Assembly: GCA_013824045.1 (NCBI GenBank)
Contig: PNND01000043.1
Span: forward strand, 1 to 17,035
Direction: 5' to 3'
DNA length: 17,035 bases
Source of the DNA: Rhodobacter sp.
Lineage (GTDB): Bacteria > Pseudomonadota > Alphaproteobacteria > Rhodobacterales > Rhodobacteraceae
How positions within the stretch are numbered: the stretch's first letter is position 1; the number at the start of each line of letters is the position of its first letter. A program made the translations under genes and the position numbers. This document shows, piece by piece, positions 1 to 6,312 of this stretch. Below the pieces are notes generated by a model that saw nothing but the letters and a program-made list of their open reading frames with translations, made no database searches and was not told where the DNA came from.

Positions 1-370
1 CCATGTCCTTGAACAGCGCCATCTGTTCCACTTCCTGGAACCCGCCCTGCCCGATGGTCCGGTTCGCCGCCTGCGGCGTCACCAGCAGCAGCGGCGTATG
101 GTTCCAATAGGCCGTCTTCACCGCCGTCACGAAATTGGTGATGCCGGGGCCGTTCTGCGCGATCATCATGCACATCCGGCCACTGGCGCGGGTGAAGCCG
201 TCGGCCATCATGCCGCCCGACCCCTCATGCGCGCAATCCCAGAAGGTGATGCCCGCCTTGGGAAACAGGTCCGAGATCGGCATAAAGGCCGATCCGATGA
301 TCCCGAAGGCATTGTCGATGCCATGCATCTGCAACACTTTCACAAAGGCCTCTTCTGTCGTCATCCGCAT
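1..370 (-). CDS. xsc: Sulfoacetaldehyde acetyltransferase, N-terminal part (cut by window edge)
   Basis: Xsc is a cytoplasmic thiamine-diphosphate enzyme that converts sulfoacetaldehyde and phosphate to acetyl phosphate and sulfite, the carbon-sulfur cleavage step of taurine breakdown. Only the first 123 residues lie in the window; the gene runs off the left edge. The visible part is the pyrimidine-binding domain, with FGIIGSAFMPISDLFPKAG (22-40), the segment around HEGSGGMMADG (48-58), whose Glu49 is at the place of the ThDP-activating glutamate, and QNGPGITNFVTAVKTAYWNH (72-91). These are near-verbatim Xsc stretches as I recall the family. The ATG at 370 is chosen because GGGAG lies 7 bases upstream; an in-frame ATG at 364 is a poorer fit. 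A pair of TauR-type repeats lies 77 bases upstream and a terminator separates the gene from tauR, so it should have its own taurine-induced promoter. A downstream pta would be expected outside the window. Confidence 0.95.
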   Translation of the reverse strand, partial: MRMTTEEAFVKVLQMHGIDNAFGIIGSAFMPISDLFPKAGITFWDCAHEGSGGMMADGFTRASGRMCMMIAQNGPGITNFVTAVKTAYWNHTPLLLVTPQAANRTIGQGGFQEVEQMALFKDM

Positions 371-419
371 GGGTCGTCTCCCGCTAAATCCACCGCGCGC
401 CACACGGGCGCTTTGCCCC

Positions 420-479
420 TTGATACCCCCGCACCCGGCCTTGGGCTTAGGGCCAGAAAACCCGGCCACTTAAGTCCAG
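420..479 (-). promoter_or_regulatory. Predicted TauR operator and promoter of xsc
   Basis: Read on the minus strand, CTGGACTTAA (479-470) and CTGGCCCTAA (456-447) form a direct repeat with a 23-base period, about two helical turns. The R. capsulatus TauR target, as I remember it, is a tandem CTGGACYTAA. The first copy matches fully and the second differs at one base. A possible -10, TATCAA (425-420), lies 22 bases past the repeat, so the proximal repeat would touch the -35 position as expected for an activator. The operator is well supported; the exact promoter hexamers are weak. Confidence 0.72.
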
Positions 480-554
480 ATGCCCCATCGCCGCTCACGA
501 CTCACCCCGCAGCCCTATGGGTAACGCCCCCTTACGGCACCGCGCGTATGCACA

Positions 555-593
555 GCCGTCTGCACTGGCCGTCTGCACTGGCCTGCTGCACGG
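555..593. repeat. 13-bp tandem repeat, two exact copies plus a degenerate third
   Basis: GCCGTCTGCACTG occurs at 555-567 and again, exactly, at 568-580. A third copy at 581-593 has three mismatches. It lies between the tauR terminator and the xsc operator. Apart from this repeat, the operator and the terminator, I see no gene or other signal in 371-675. Confidence 0.75.
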
Positions 594-610
594 CCAATCC
601 GGCCCGAAGT

Positions 611-639
611 CAAAAATAAACCCAGCGCCCGCAGGCACT
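611..639 (-). terminator. Intrinsic terminator after tauR
   Basis: On the minus strand AGTGCC-TGCG-GGCGCT (639-624) forms a 6-bp stem with one G-T wobble, followed by GGG and then TTTATTTTT (620-612). It begins 37 bases after the tauR stop and separates tauR from xsc. Confidence 0.7.
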
Positions 640-675
640 TGCAGACCAAAGGGGCGGCAACCGTCCCCCGATCCC

Positions 676-2136
676 TCACGCCTCGCGCATCGCCTTCGCG
701 ATCAACGCGATCCCTTCCGGGATCTTCCCTACCGGGATCGACGAATAGGCCAGCCGATAGAAATTGCGCTTCTCCGTCCCCGGCTCAAAGAACACCCGCC
801 CGGGTTCGATCAGCACACCCTCACCCCGCAGCCGAAGGGCCAGCGCCTCGGTATCGATGTACCCCGTCGCCTCCATCCAGAAGGACGATCCGCCAAAACC
901 ACCCTGCCCCGCAACCTTCAGGCCGTGATAGGAAATCGCCTCCTCCATCGCCTGCCGCCGCTTGCGGAAGGCGGCCTTCATCCGGTTCACCAGCGCGTCA
1001 TAATGCCCAAGGCTCAGGAAATAGGCCGCCGTCCGCTGCACATGGCCGGGCGGATGGCGCAGCACCTGCGCCCTGAGCGCCCGCGCCTCGCGGATGAACG
1101 GCGCGGGCCCCACCAGCCAGCCCAACCGCAACCCCGGAAACAACGATTTGGAGAAAGACCCCGCATGCACCACCCGCCCCCCGGAATCGAGGCTCTTGAT
1201 CGACGGCGACACGGGCTTCAGGAAACTCATCTCGAACTCGTAATCATCTTCGACCACAATGAAATCATGCACTTCCGCCGCCCGCAGCAGCGCCTGCCGC
1301 CGCGCCATCGGCATTGTGGCATTGGTCGGGCTCTGATGGCTTGCCGTGGTAAAGACCACGTCCACCCCCTCCGGCAGCGCCTCCACCATCAACCCGCCCG
1401 CATCCACCGCCACCGGCGTCACCAAGGCCCCGGCCTGCGCCACCATCGCGCGGAACCCCGGATAGCCGGGGTTTTCTACCACTGCATGCCCCCCCGGTTT
1501 CAGCAACACCTGCGCCGCCAGCCACAGCGCATTCTGCGCCCCCATGGTCACCAGTACCTCATCGGGCCGCGCATCGATCCCGCGCCGGGGAAGGATGTTG
1601 CGTAAAAGGTATTCGATCAGCAGCGGATCATCCCGTTCATACCGATCCGCCGTCAGCGTCTCGAACTCTCGCCGCCCCAACGCCTGCAAGGCACAAAGCC
1701 GCCAGTTCTGATGGTCAAACAAGGTCGGGTCCGCCTGCCCGTAGATGAACGGATAGGGATAGGCCCGCCATTCCTCGGGCCGCGCCACCCGCTCCATGCC
1801 CGAAAACCGCCGCCCCGCCCGCGCCTCCCAATCCACCGTCCCTACGGCGCGCGGCACCGGTCGAAAGGCCGGCTGCACCGGCACGCCTTCGCTCACGAAA
1901 TACCCCGACCGCCCCCGCGCGGTCAGGTAATCCGATGATACCAATTCCGTATAGGCCAGCGTCACGGTGATCCGGCTCACCCCCAGATGCTCCGCCAACC
2001 CCCGGGATGACGGCATCCGATCCCCCGCCCGGAACCGCCCCGCCAAGATCCCTTCGGCCACCATCTGCCGGATACGCTGCTGCAACGTCCCACTGCCACC
2101 CTCGGGCAGGAAGAAGCTTTCGACCGGAATCGCCAT
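676..2136 (-). CDS. tauR: TauR, MocR-type (GntR HTH plus aminotransferase fold) regulator of taurine genes
   Basis: The 486-residue protein has a GntR-type winged helix (about 17-82, with PSSRGLAEHLGVSRITVTLAY) joined to a fold-type-I aminotransferase domain (about 125-480). That domain has VTMGAQNALW (196-205), ENPGYPGFRA (221-230), SPTNATMP (269-276), VVEDDYEFE (294-302) and the PLP-lysine region GSFSKSLFPGLRLGW (326-340; Lys330). This is the MocR architecture, in which PLP is an effector-sensing group. MocR regulators next to tpa and xsc are TauR, the activator of taurine use in Rhodobacter capsulatus. The ATG at 2136 follows GGGGATAAGG; an upstream ATG at 2154 is out of frame and stops at once. 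Terminators before and after suggest a monocistronic gene, and the operator overlapping its start suggests autoregulation. The family is certain; the TauR name rests on context and operator matches. Confidence 0.9.
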   Translation of the reverse strand: MAIPVESFFLPEGGSGTLQQRIRQMVAEGILAGRFRAGDRMPSSRGLAEHLGVSRITVTLAYTELVSSDYLTARGRSGYFVSEGVPVQPAFRPVPRAVGTVDWEARAGRRFSGMERVARPEEWRAYPYPFIYGQADPTLFDHQNWRLCALQALGRREFETLTADRYERDDPLLIEYLLRNILPRRGIDARPDEVLVTMGAQNALWLAAQVLLKPGGHAVVENPGYPGFRAMVAQAGALVTPVAVDAGGLMVEALPEGVDVVFTTASHQSPTNATMPMARRQALLRAAEVHDFIVVEDDYEFEMSFLKPVSPSIKSLDSGGRVVHAGSFSKSLFPGLRLGWLVGPAPFIREARALRAQVLRHPPGHVQRTAAYFLSLGHYDALVNRMKAAFRKRRQAMEEAISYHGLKVAGQGGFGGSSFWMEATGYIDTEALALRLRGEGVLIEPGRVFFEPGTEKRNFYRLAYSSIPVGKIPEGIALIAKAMREA

Positions 2137-2167
2137 CTGGCCTTATCCCCGCATGATCTGGCCATAA
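2137..2167. promoter_or_regulatory. Predicted TauR autoregulatory operator
   Basis: On the plus strand CTGGCCTTAT (2137-2146) and CTGGCCATAA (2158-2167) form a direct repeat with a 21-base period; both copies are preceded by AT. The first copy is the same ten bases found in the tpa operator. Here the repeats run opposite to the gene they precede and end directly at the tauR ATG, covering its ribosome-binding region. That layout fits repression rather than activation. Confidence 0.6.
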
Positions 2168-2205
2168 GGCGCGCCCGCACCCCGAACGTCAACCCCGGCT
2201 CGACC

Positions 2206-2334
2206 GTCGCCGGGGGGCTGTCTGCCCCCCACGGGCCGCTGACGCGCCCCTCCCCCCGAGGATATTTTCCACAGAGAAGAAAGGCTTAGGCTTCATCTTG
2301 GCGCCAAATACCCTGGGGTTTGGGGGGAACCCCC
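2206..2334. repeat. Inverted pair of Rhodobacteraceae-type intergenic repeats
   Basis: The left unit (plus strand) has a 7-bp hairpin GGGGGGC-TGTCT-GCCCCCC (2212-2230) followed by CCCCCCGAGGATATTTT (2252-2268) and a purine-rich tail to about 2285. The right unit (minus strand) has CCCCAGGGTATTTGG (2317-2303) and then GCGCCAAGATGAAG (2304-2291), with a G/C-rich inverted stretch at 2321-2334. The two units face each other and align at roughly two thirds of their core positions. From memory, GAGGATATTT elements beside G/C hairpins are common between genes in Rhodobacteraceae. Their function is unknown to me. Confidence 0.6.
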
Positions 2335-2371
2335 ATCCGCCGAGCCAAGCGCGGCACGCGCGCAGGCGAGA

Positions 2372-2408
2372 CAAAAGACATGCGCGGCCCCCTCTTCGGG
2401 GGCCGCGC
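2372..2408 (-). terminator. Intrinsic terminator after tpa
   Basis: A perfect 11-bp stem GCGCGGCCCCC/GGGGGCCGCGC (2408-2382 on the minus strand) with a GAAGA loop is followed by ATGTCTTTTG. It starts about 25 bases after the tpa stop and isolates tpa from tauR. Confidence 0.85.
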
Positions 2409-2433
2409 GCCATCAGATCACCGCGTGATGCGT

Positions 2434-3816
2434 TCAGCCAAAGACGCGGGTCAGCGCACCGTCCATGGCATCGGTGATATGGTCGATGTCATCCTTCGTC
2501 GCGATCAGCGCGGGCGACAGGCAGAGCGTGTTGTTCAGCCCCGGCAACGACCGGTTGGTCGCCCCGATGATCACGCCCTGCGCCATGCAATCGGCCACCA
2601 CTGCCTGCACCTTCTTTTCATCCGCCGCTTCCTTGGTGGCCCGATCCGCCACCAGTTCCGCACCAAGGAACAGGCCCTTGCCGCGCACATCGCCGATGAT
2701 CTTGTGCTTCTCCATCAACCCTTGCAGGTTCGACAGGCAATAGTCGCCCATCTTCACCGTGTTCTCCAGCAAGCCTTCACGCTCGACGATCGCCATGTTT
2801 TCAAGCGCCGCCGCAGGCCCTGCCGTGCAGCCACCGAAAGTGGAGATGTCGCGGAAATAGCTCATCGTATCGGTCGGGTCGTCCTTGAACATCTCGAAGA
2901 CCCGCTCGGTCGTCACGGTGCAAGAGATGGCCGCATAGCCCGAGGCCACGCCCTTGGCCATGGTCACGAAATCGGGCTGGATGCCGTAATGCTGATAGCC
3001 GAACCACGTGCCCGTCCGACCCACGCCGCAGACGACCTCGTCAATCGCCAACAGGATGTCGTACTTCTTGCAGATCGCCTGCACCTTTTCCCAATAGCCC
3101 TGCGGCGGCACGATCACGCCCCCGCCTGCGGTGACGGGTTCAAGGATCAGGCAGCCCACGGTATCGGGGCCTTCGCGCAGGATCACCTCTTCAATGGCGT
3201 CGGCGGCGCGCTCGCCATAATTCTCCACATCCCATTGCTTGCGATATTCAAGGCAATGCGGCACCCGGATGAACCCATCGGGATAGGGGCCATATTGCAT
3301 GGCCCGCTGGTCCTGCCCGCTTGTCGCGAGGGCCGCGATCGTGGTGCCGTGATAATCGCGATCACGATACAGGATCTTCCACTTTTTCCCGCCATGATGC
3401 TTGTGCGCGATCTGGCGGACCATCTTATAGACCTTCTCATTCGCCTCGGACCCCGAGTTCGAATAATAGACCCGCGTCATCCCCGGCATCTTCTCGGTCA
3501 GCCGCTGGGCGAAGATCGCGCCCGGCACCGATCCGGCGGCACCCGCGAAATAGTTCATCTTGATCAACTGGTCGCGCACCGCATTGGCAATGCTTTCGCG
3601 ACCATAGCCCACATTCACCGTCCAGACGCCGCCAGAGACGGCATCAAGATGCTCCTTCCCCTTGGCATCCCAGACCTTCATCCCCTTGCCTTCGACGATC
3701 ACGCGCGGATCGACGCCGGTGTCATATTGTTTGTGCTGGCTCAGATGATGCCAGACATGGGCGCGGTCGGCCTCGACCACTTCGCTGATGTCGTTGAAAC
3801 GATCCAACCCGTCCAT
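2434..3816 (-). CDS. tpa: Taurine:pyruvate aminotransferase
   Basis: Tpa moves the amino group of taurine to pyruvate, giving sulfoacetaldehyde and alanine, the first step of the pathway completed by Xsc. The protein is a 460-residue class-III (omega) aminotransferase. It has SNSGSEANEKVYKM (119-132), YHGTT (155-159), EPVTAGGGVIVPPQGYW (226-242), the cofactor-binding AIDEVVCGVGRTG (257-269; Asp259) and the PLP lysine in VTMAKGVASGY (284-294; Lys288). Length is normal for the family. The open frame extends upstream to 3879, but the ATG at 3816 has AAAGGA about 7 bases before it and gives the expected N-terminus (ADRAHVWHHLSQHK at 17-30), so it is preferred. A terminator follows and a TauR repeat pair lies 85 bases upstream, so taurine induction as a single gene is likely. 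Specificity is inferred from context with tauR and xsc. Confidence 0.93.
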   Translation of the reverse strand: MDGLDRFNDISEVVEADRAHVWHHLSQHKQYDTGVDPRVIVEGKGMKVWDAKGKEHLDAVSGGVWTVNVGYGRESIANAVRDQLIKMNYFAGAAGSVPGAIFAQRLTEKMPGMTRVYYSNSGSEANEKVYKMVRQIAHKHHGGKKWKILYRDRDYHGTTIAALATSGQDQRAMQYGPYPDGFIRVPHCLEYRKQWDVENYGERAADAIEEVILREGPDTVGCLILEPVTAGGGVIVPPQGYWEKVQAICKKYDILLAIDEVVCGVGRTGTWFGYQHYGIQPDFVTMAKGVASGYAAISCTVTTERVFEMFKDDPTDTMSYFRDISTFGGCTAGPAAALENMAIVEREGLLENTVKMGDYCLSNLQGLMEKHKIIGDVRGKGLFLGAELVADRATKEAADEKKVQAVVADCMAQGVIIGATNRSLPGLNNTLCLSPALIATKDDIDHITDAMDGALTRVFG

Positions 3817-3872
3817 GGGCGCGTCCTTTCCAGAAATGCCGGTTGCCCCGCAGATTGCAGGGCTGATGCCGC

Positions 3873-3933
3873 GCATCATCCCTCAGCCCCGTCCATGTCG
3901 ATAGGGCCAGAGCCATGATGCCGATAAGGCCAG
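3873..3933 (-). promoter_or_regulatory. Predicted TauR operator and promoter of tpa
   Basis: On the minus strand CTGGCCTTAT (3933-3924) and CTGGCCCTAT (3910-3901) repeat with a 23-base period, the same as at xsc. A possible -35, TCGACA (3901-3896), abuts the proximal repeat. It is followed after 17 bases by a weak -10, TGATGC (3878-3873). Matching period, orientation and distance to the start codon (85 versus 77 bases) at tpa and xsc argue against chance. The promoter hexamers themselves are tentative. Confidence 0.68.
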
Positions 3934-4079
3934 ACAAACCGCCGCAGCCGTCTGTCGGTTCCGACGTCAGGGGTTAGCCGAAATTGCCCCACGTTGGCGG
4001 CTCACTCGTGCCGGCAAGCCGGTTCGGCGGCGATGGCCCAGCGCCGCCGCCGCACCGGATGTGCGCGCGCATGGAACAG

Positions 4080-4107
4080 TTGCAATTCAGGTCAGAGGTC
4101 GTATGAA
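4080..4107 (+). promoter_or_regulatory. Possible promoter of the DUF475 gene
   Basis: TTGCAA (4080-4085) and TATGAA (4102-4107) are separated by 16 bases; each matches four of six consensus positions. This would give a 5' leader of roughly 200 bases. In the rest of 3934-4079 I see no gene or clear motif. Confidence 0.35.
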
Positions 4108-4122
4108 CGCGTCAGCCCTCTC

Positions 4123-4227
4123 AGGAAGGAGTTGGGCAAAACCTTGGTGACCGGGCCCCTCTGGCGAAAGTCTTGCGACGCTTTCGTGATGTCGGCACCG
4201 CGGAAAGCAACCGTCGCACGGACCTGA
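4123..4227 (+). other. Orphan Shine-Dalgarno stretch with possible leader ORF
   Basis: AGGAAGGAG at 4123-4131 is the strongest ribosome-binding-like stretch upstream of the DUF475 gene, yet no ATG follows at normal distance. The nearest usable starts are TTG 4144 or GTG 4147, which open a 26-27 codon frame ending at 4227. Its end runs through the hairpin at 4174-4218, so translation would melt that hairpin. The 12-15 base spacing is long, so this may be nothing more than a purine-rich run. Confidence 0.2.
4174..4218 (+). promoter_or_regulatory. Nested stem-loop in the DUF475 leader
   Basis: TGCGAC (4174-4179) pairs with GTCGCA (4213-4218) and, directly inside, GCTTTC (4180-4185) pairs with GAAAGC (4203-4208). 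Together they form a 12-bp coaxial stem with an AACC bulge on one side and a 17-base apical part. It lies 93 bases before the ATG. It is not a terminator, as no T-run follows. I could not match it to a known riboswitch class; the conserved blocks of the yybP-ykoY manganese riboswitch are absent. Confidence 0.5.
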
Positions 4228-4241
4228 CCGACCGACCGACC
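4226..4241. repeat. (GACC)4 tetranucleotide repeat
   Basis: Four exact GACC units, with a fifth GACC one base upstream (4221-4224). The run directly follows the leader hairpin. Confidence 0.7.
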
Positions 4242-4310
4242 TCCACGACGCCCCATGCGCCGCGCGTCTGCCTGTCTGCCATCGGCCCGCCTCAGGCAAG
4301 GCAACGCCCC

Positions 4311-5384
4311 ATGACCTCCACCACCGCGCAAAAACCTACGCTCCAATACTTCACCTGGGCCTTCATCGTCACGGCCCTCGGCCTTGCCCTTGGGGCATGG
4401 CTGGGCTGGCAAAGCACCGGCACCTTCTCTGGAATGATGTCGATCTTCTTCATCTGCTGCGTCCTCGCGGTGCTGGAGATTTCGCTGTCCTTTGACAACG
4501 CCATTGTGAATGCCAACAAACTCAAGGACATGCGCCCCGAATGGCAGCGCGCCTTCTTGACCTGGGGTATCCTGATCGCCGTCTTCGGGATGCGGATCGT
4601 CTTCCCGCTGCTGATCGTGGTCATCGCGGCCAATATCGGCCCGTGGCAGGCGGTGGTGCTGGCCTCGACCCAGCCCGAGGAATACAGCCGCATCATGTAT
4701 GAGGCGCACCTGCCCATCGCCGCCTTTGGCGGGGCTTTCCTGATGATGGTGGGCCTGACCTATTTCTTCGACGCCGAAAAGGATGTGCACTGGGTGCAGT
4801 GGATCGAGAGGAAAGTCGCCTCTTCTGCCACCATCCGGGGGATCGAGGTTGGTCTGGTGCTGATCATCATCCTGATCTTTTCAAAGTTCCTTGAAGGGGC
4901 CGAAAGCACCGCCTTCGTGTCTTCAGCGATCTACGGTCTTGTCACGTTCCTTGTGGTGGAGACCGTTGGGGGCCTGCTCGACAAGAGCCAGGAAACCATG
5001 TCCGCCGCCGCCAAAGGGGGCTTGGGTGCCTTCCTTTATCTCGAAGTGCTGGATGCGTCCTTCAGCTTTGACGGTGTGATCGGCGCCTTTGCCTTGTCGA
5101 ACAACCTCTTCGTCATCGCCATCGGCCTTGGCATCGGCGCGATGTATGTGCGCTCCATGACCATCATGCTGGTGGAAAAGGGCACGCTGGCGCAGTACCG
5201 CTTCCTCGAACACGGGGCGTTCTACGCCATCCTGATCCTATCGGTGATCATGTTCACCCAGACGCTGTTTCACATCCCCGAAGTGATCACCGGCCTTGGC
5301 GGCGCCGCCCTGATCGGCTTGTCCCTTTGGTCGTCGATCCGCTGGAACCGCAAAAATCCGGCGCTGGAAACCGATCCGCGCTGA
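4311..5384 (+). CDS. TerC-superfamily DUF475 integral membrane protein
   Basis: A 357-residue polytopic inner-membrane protein with about eight hydrophobic segments (near 14-33, 41-58, 82-108, 135-153, 178-192, 203-221, 238-277, 303-340). The TerC-type acidic motif appears twice inside membrane segments: EISLSFDNAIVNANK (56-70) and DASFSFDGVIGAFA (248-261). This is the internal duplication expected of the superfamily, with Asp62 and Asp254 equivalent. TerC relatives are tied to tellurite resistance and manganese or calcium export, but the substrate of DUF475 proteins is not established, so I assign none. The ATG at 4311 has CAAGG nearby and starts just before the first membrane segment; a longer frame from TTG 4173 would add a non-membrane extension running through the leader hairpin. 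It stands alone between its leader and a terminator, divergent from tpa. Confidence 0.85.
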   Translation: MTSTTAQKPTLQYFTWAFIVTALGLALGAWLGWQSTGTFSGMMSIFFICCVLAVLEISLSFDNAIVNANKLKDMRPEWQRAFLTWGILIAVFGMRIVFPLLIVVIAANIGPWQAVVLASTQPEEYSRIMYEAHLPIAAFGGAFLMMVGLTYFFDAEKDVHWVQWIERKVASSATIRGIEVGLVLIIILIFSKFLEGAESTAFVSSAIYGLVTFLVVETVGGLLDKSQETMSAAAKGGLGAFLYLEVLDASFSFDGVIGAFALSNNLFVIAIGLGIGAMYVRSMTIMLVEKGTLAQYRFLEHGAFYAILILSVIMFTQTLFHIPEVITGLGGAALIGLSLWSSIRWNRKNPALETDPR

Positions 5385-5393
5385 CAATGACCA

Positions 5394-5420
5394 AAGCCGC
5401 GTCCCAGCGGGGCGCGGCTT
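5394..5420 (+). terminator. Hairpin terminator after the DUF475 gene
   Basis: AAGCCGCGTCCC (5394-5405) pairs with GGGGCGCGGCTT (5409-5420): a 12-bp stem with one G-T wobble and an AGC loop, 9 bases after the stop. The trailing sequence GCCCCTTC is only weakly T-rich, so termination may be less than complete. Confidence 0.65.
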
Positions 5421-5425
5421 GCCCC

Positions 5426-5441
5426 TTCAAAGCGATTTGAA
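5426..5441. promoter_or_regulatory. LacI-family-type operator 1 upstream of the thuA-like gene
   Basis: TTCAAA (5426-5431), GCGA, TTTGAA (5436-5441) is a 6-4-6 palindrome centred on CG, the usual layout of LacI/GalR operators. It lies directly after the preceding terminator and about 20 bases before a possible -35, TTGACC (5462-5467). Confidence 0.5.
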
Positions 5442-5491
5442 CGGCCTGATTTCCCGAATCCTTGACCCCTGCAGGTGCAGGCGATAGCCGT

Positions 5492-5507
5492 TCCAAAGCG
5501 CTTCGGG
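5492..5507. promoter_or_regulatory. LacI-family-type operator 2 upstream of the thuA-like gene
   Basis: AAGCGCTT (5496-5503) is a perfect 8-base palindrome with a central CG. The eight bases left of the centre (TCCAAAGC) match those of operator 1 (TTCAAAGC) at seven positions. The centres are 66 bases apart, on either side of the likely promoter. Repression by looping or steric block would fit. Confidence 0.45.
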
Positions 5508-5526
5508 CGTCATTTGGGGAGGGGCC

Positions 5527-6312
5527 ATGACTATCCGTGTCACCGTCTGGGGCGAGAATGTCCACGAACAGACCAACCGCATCGTGGCCGGGCTTTACCC
5601 CGGCGGGATGCATGCCACCATTGCCGCCGCGCTGAACCGCGACCCCGGCATCGCGGCCATCACCGCCACGCTGCAAGAGCCTGAACATGGCCTGACCGCC
5701 GCAAGGCTGGCCGAAACCGATGTGCTGATCTGGTGGGGCCATGCCGCGCACGGCGATGTGACCGATGCCGTGGTGGACCGGGTCTGCGATGCGGTCTGGT
5801 CCGGCATGGGCGTGATCTTCCTGCATTCCGCCCATTTCTCCAAGCCGTTCAAACGCCTGATGGGCAGCCCCTGCAACCTCACATGGCGCGAGGCGGGCGA
5901 ACGGGAACGGCTCTGGCTCACCTCCCGAAACCACCCCATCGCCGCCGGCCTGCCGGACAGCTTTGAGTTGGAACATGAAGAAATGTATGGCGAACCCTTC
6001 GGCGTGCCCGAACCGCTGGAGACGGTCTTCGTGTCGTGGTTCCAAGGGGGCGAGGTGTTCCGGTCGGGCCTCACCTACAAGCGCGGTGCGGGCAATGTCT
6101 TCTATTTCCGCCCCGGCCATGAAACCTATCCGACCTATCACGATGGCAATGTGCAGCGCGTGATCCTGAACGCGGTGAAATGGGCGCATAATCCCGCCCC
6201 GCGCTTGGCCGATCCCAATGCCGCACCGAATGTGCCGGTCGATGTGGCCCCCGAACCCATCACCGAGCGCGGCCCGAAACTGCATCACGCGGGCGAAGAG
6301 GGGCTGCGCTGA
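5527..6312 (+). CDS. ThuA-like (trehalose utilisation family) protein
   Basis: A 261-residue soluble protein of the ThuA family, which has a class-I glutamine-amidotransferase-like fold and is found in sugar-use operons. Visible family features are [13 protein letters not shown] (66-78), [19 protein letters not shown] (95-113; His100 and His103) and [18 protein letters not shown] (193-210). There is no signal peptide. The ATG at 5527 has a strong GGGGAGG four bases upstream. The stop shares one base with the next ATG, so the two genes are translationally coupled. In Sinorhizobium, ThuA works with the dehydrogenase ThuB in trehalose/sucrose/maltitol catabolism. A comparable pairing with an oxidoreductase occurs here, but no transporter is nearby, so the substrate stays open. 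Two LacI-type palindromes upstream suggest induction by a carbohydrate. Confidence 0.85.
   Translation: MTIRVTVWGENVHEQTNRIVAGLYPGGMHATIAAALNRDPGIAAITATLQEPEHGLTAARLAETDVLIWWGHAAHGDVTDAVVDRVCDAVWSGMGVIFLHSAHFSKPFKRLMGSPCNLTWREAGERERLWLTSRNHPIAAGLPDSFELEHEEMYGEPFGVPEPLETVFVSWFQGGEVFRSGLTYKRGAGNVFYFRPGHETYPTYHDGNVQRVILNAVKWAHNPAPRLADPNAAPNVPVDVAPEPITERGPKLHHAGEEGLR

Noticed and set aside
2320..3918. Long open frame on the plus strand across tpa
   Set aside because: It is antisense to tpa, has no ribosome site and a His/Arg/Asp-rich composition typical of GC-rich shadow frames. The same applies to plus-strand frames over tauR (517-1605), tadC/tadB (7686-8825), cpaE (10668-11603) and cpaB (14420-15613), and to minus-strand frames over the thuA-like gene (5287-6288).
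4103..4150. 15-codon ATG frame upstream of the DUF475 gene
   Set aside because: Its ATG lies inside the predicted -10 hexamer, so it would precede the transcription start.
4090..4310. yybP-ykoY manganese riboswitch before the TerC-superfamily gene
   Set aside because: The hairpins and the gene family suggest it, but the conserved GGGGAGTAG and ACATACTC blocks are missing, so only an unidentified structured leader is claimed.
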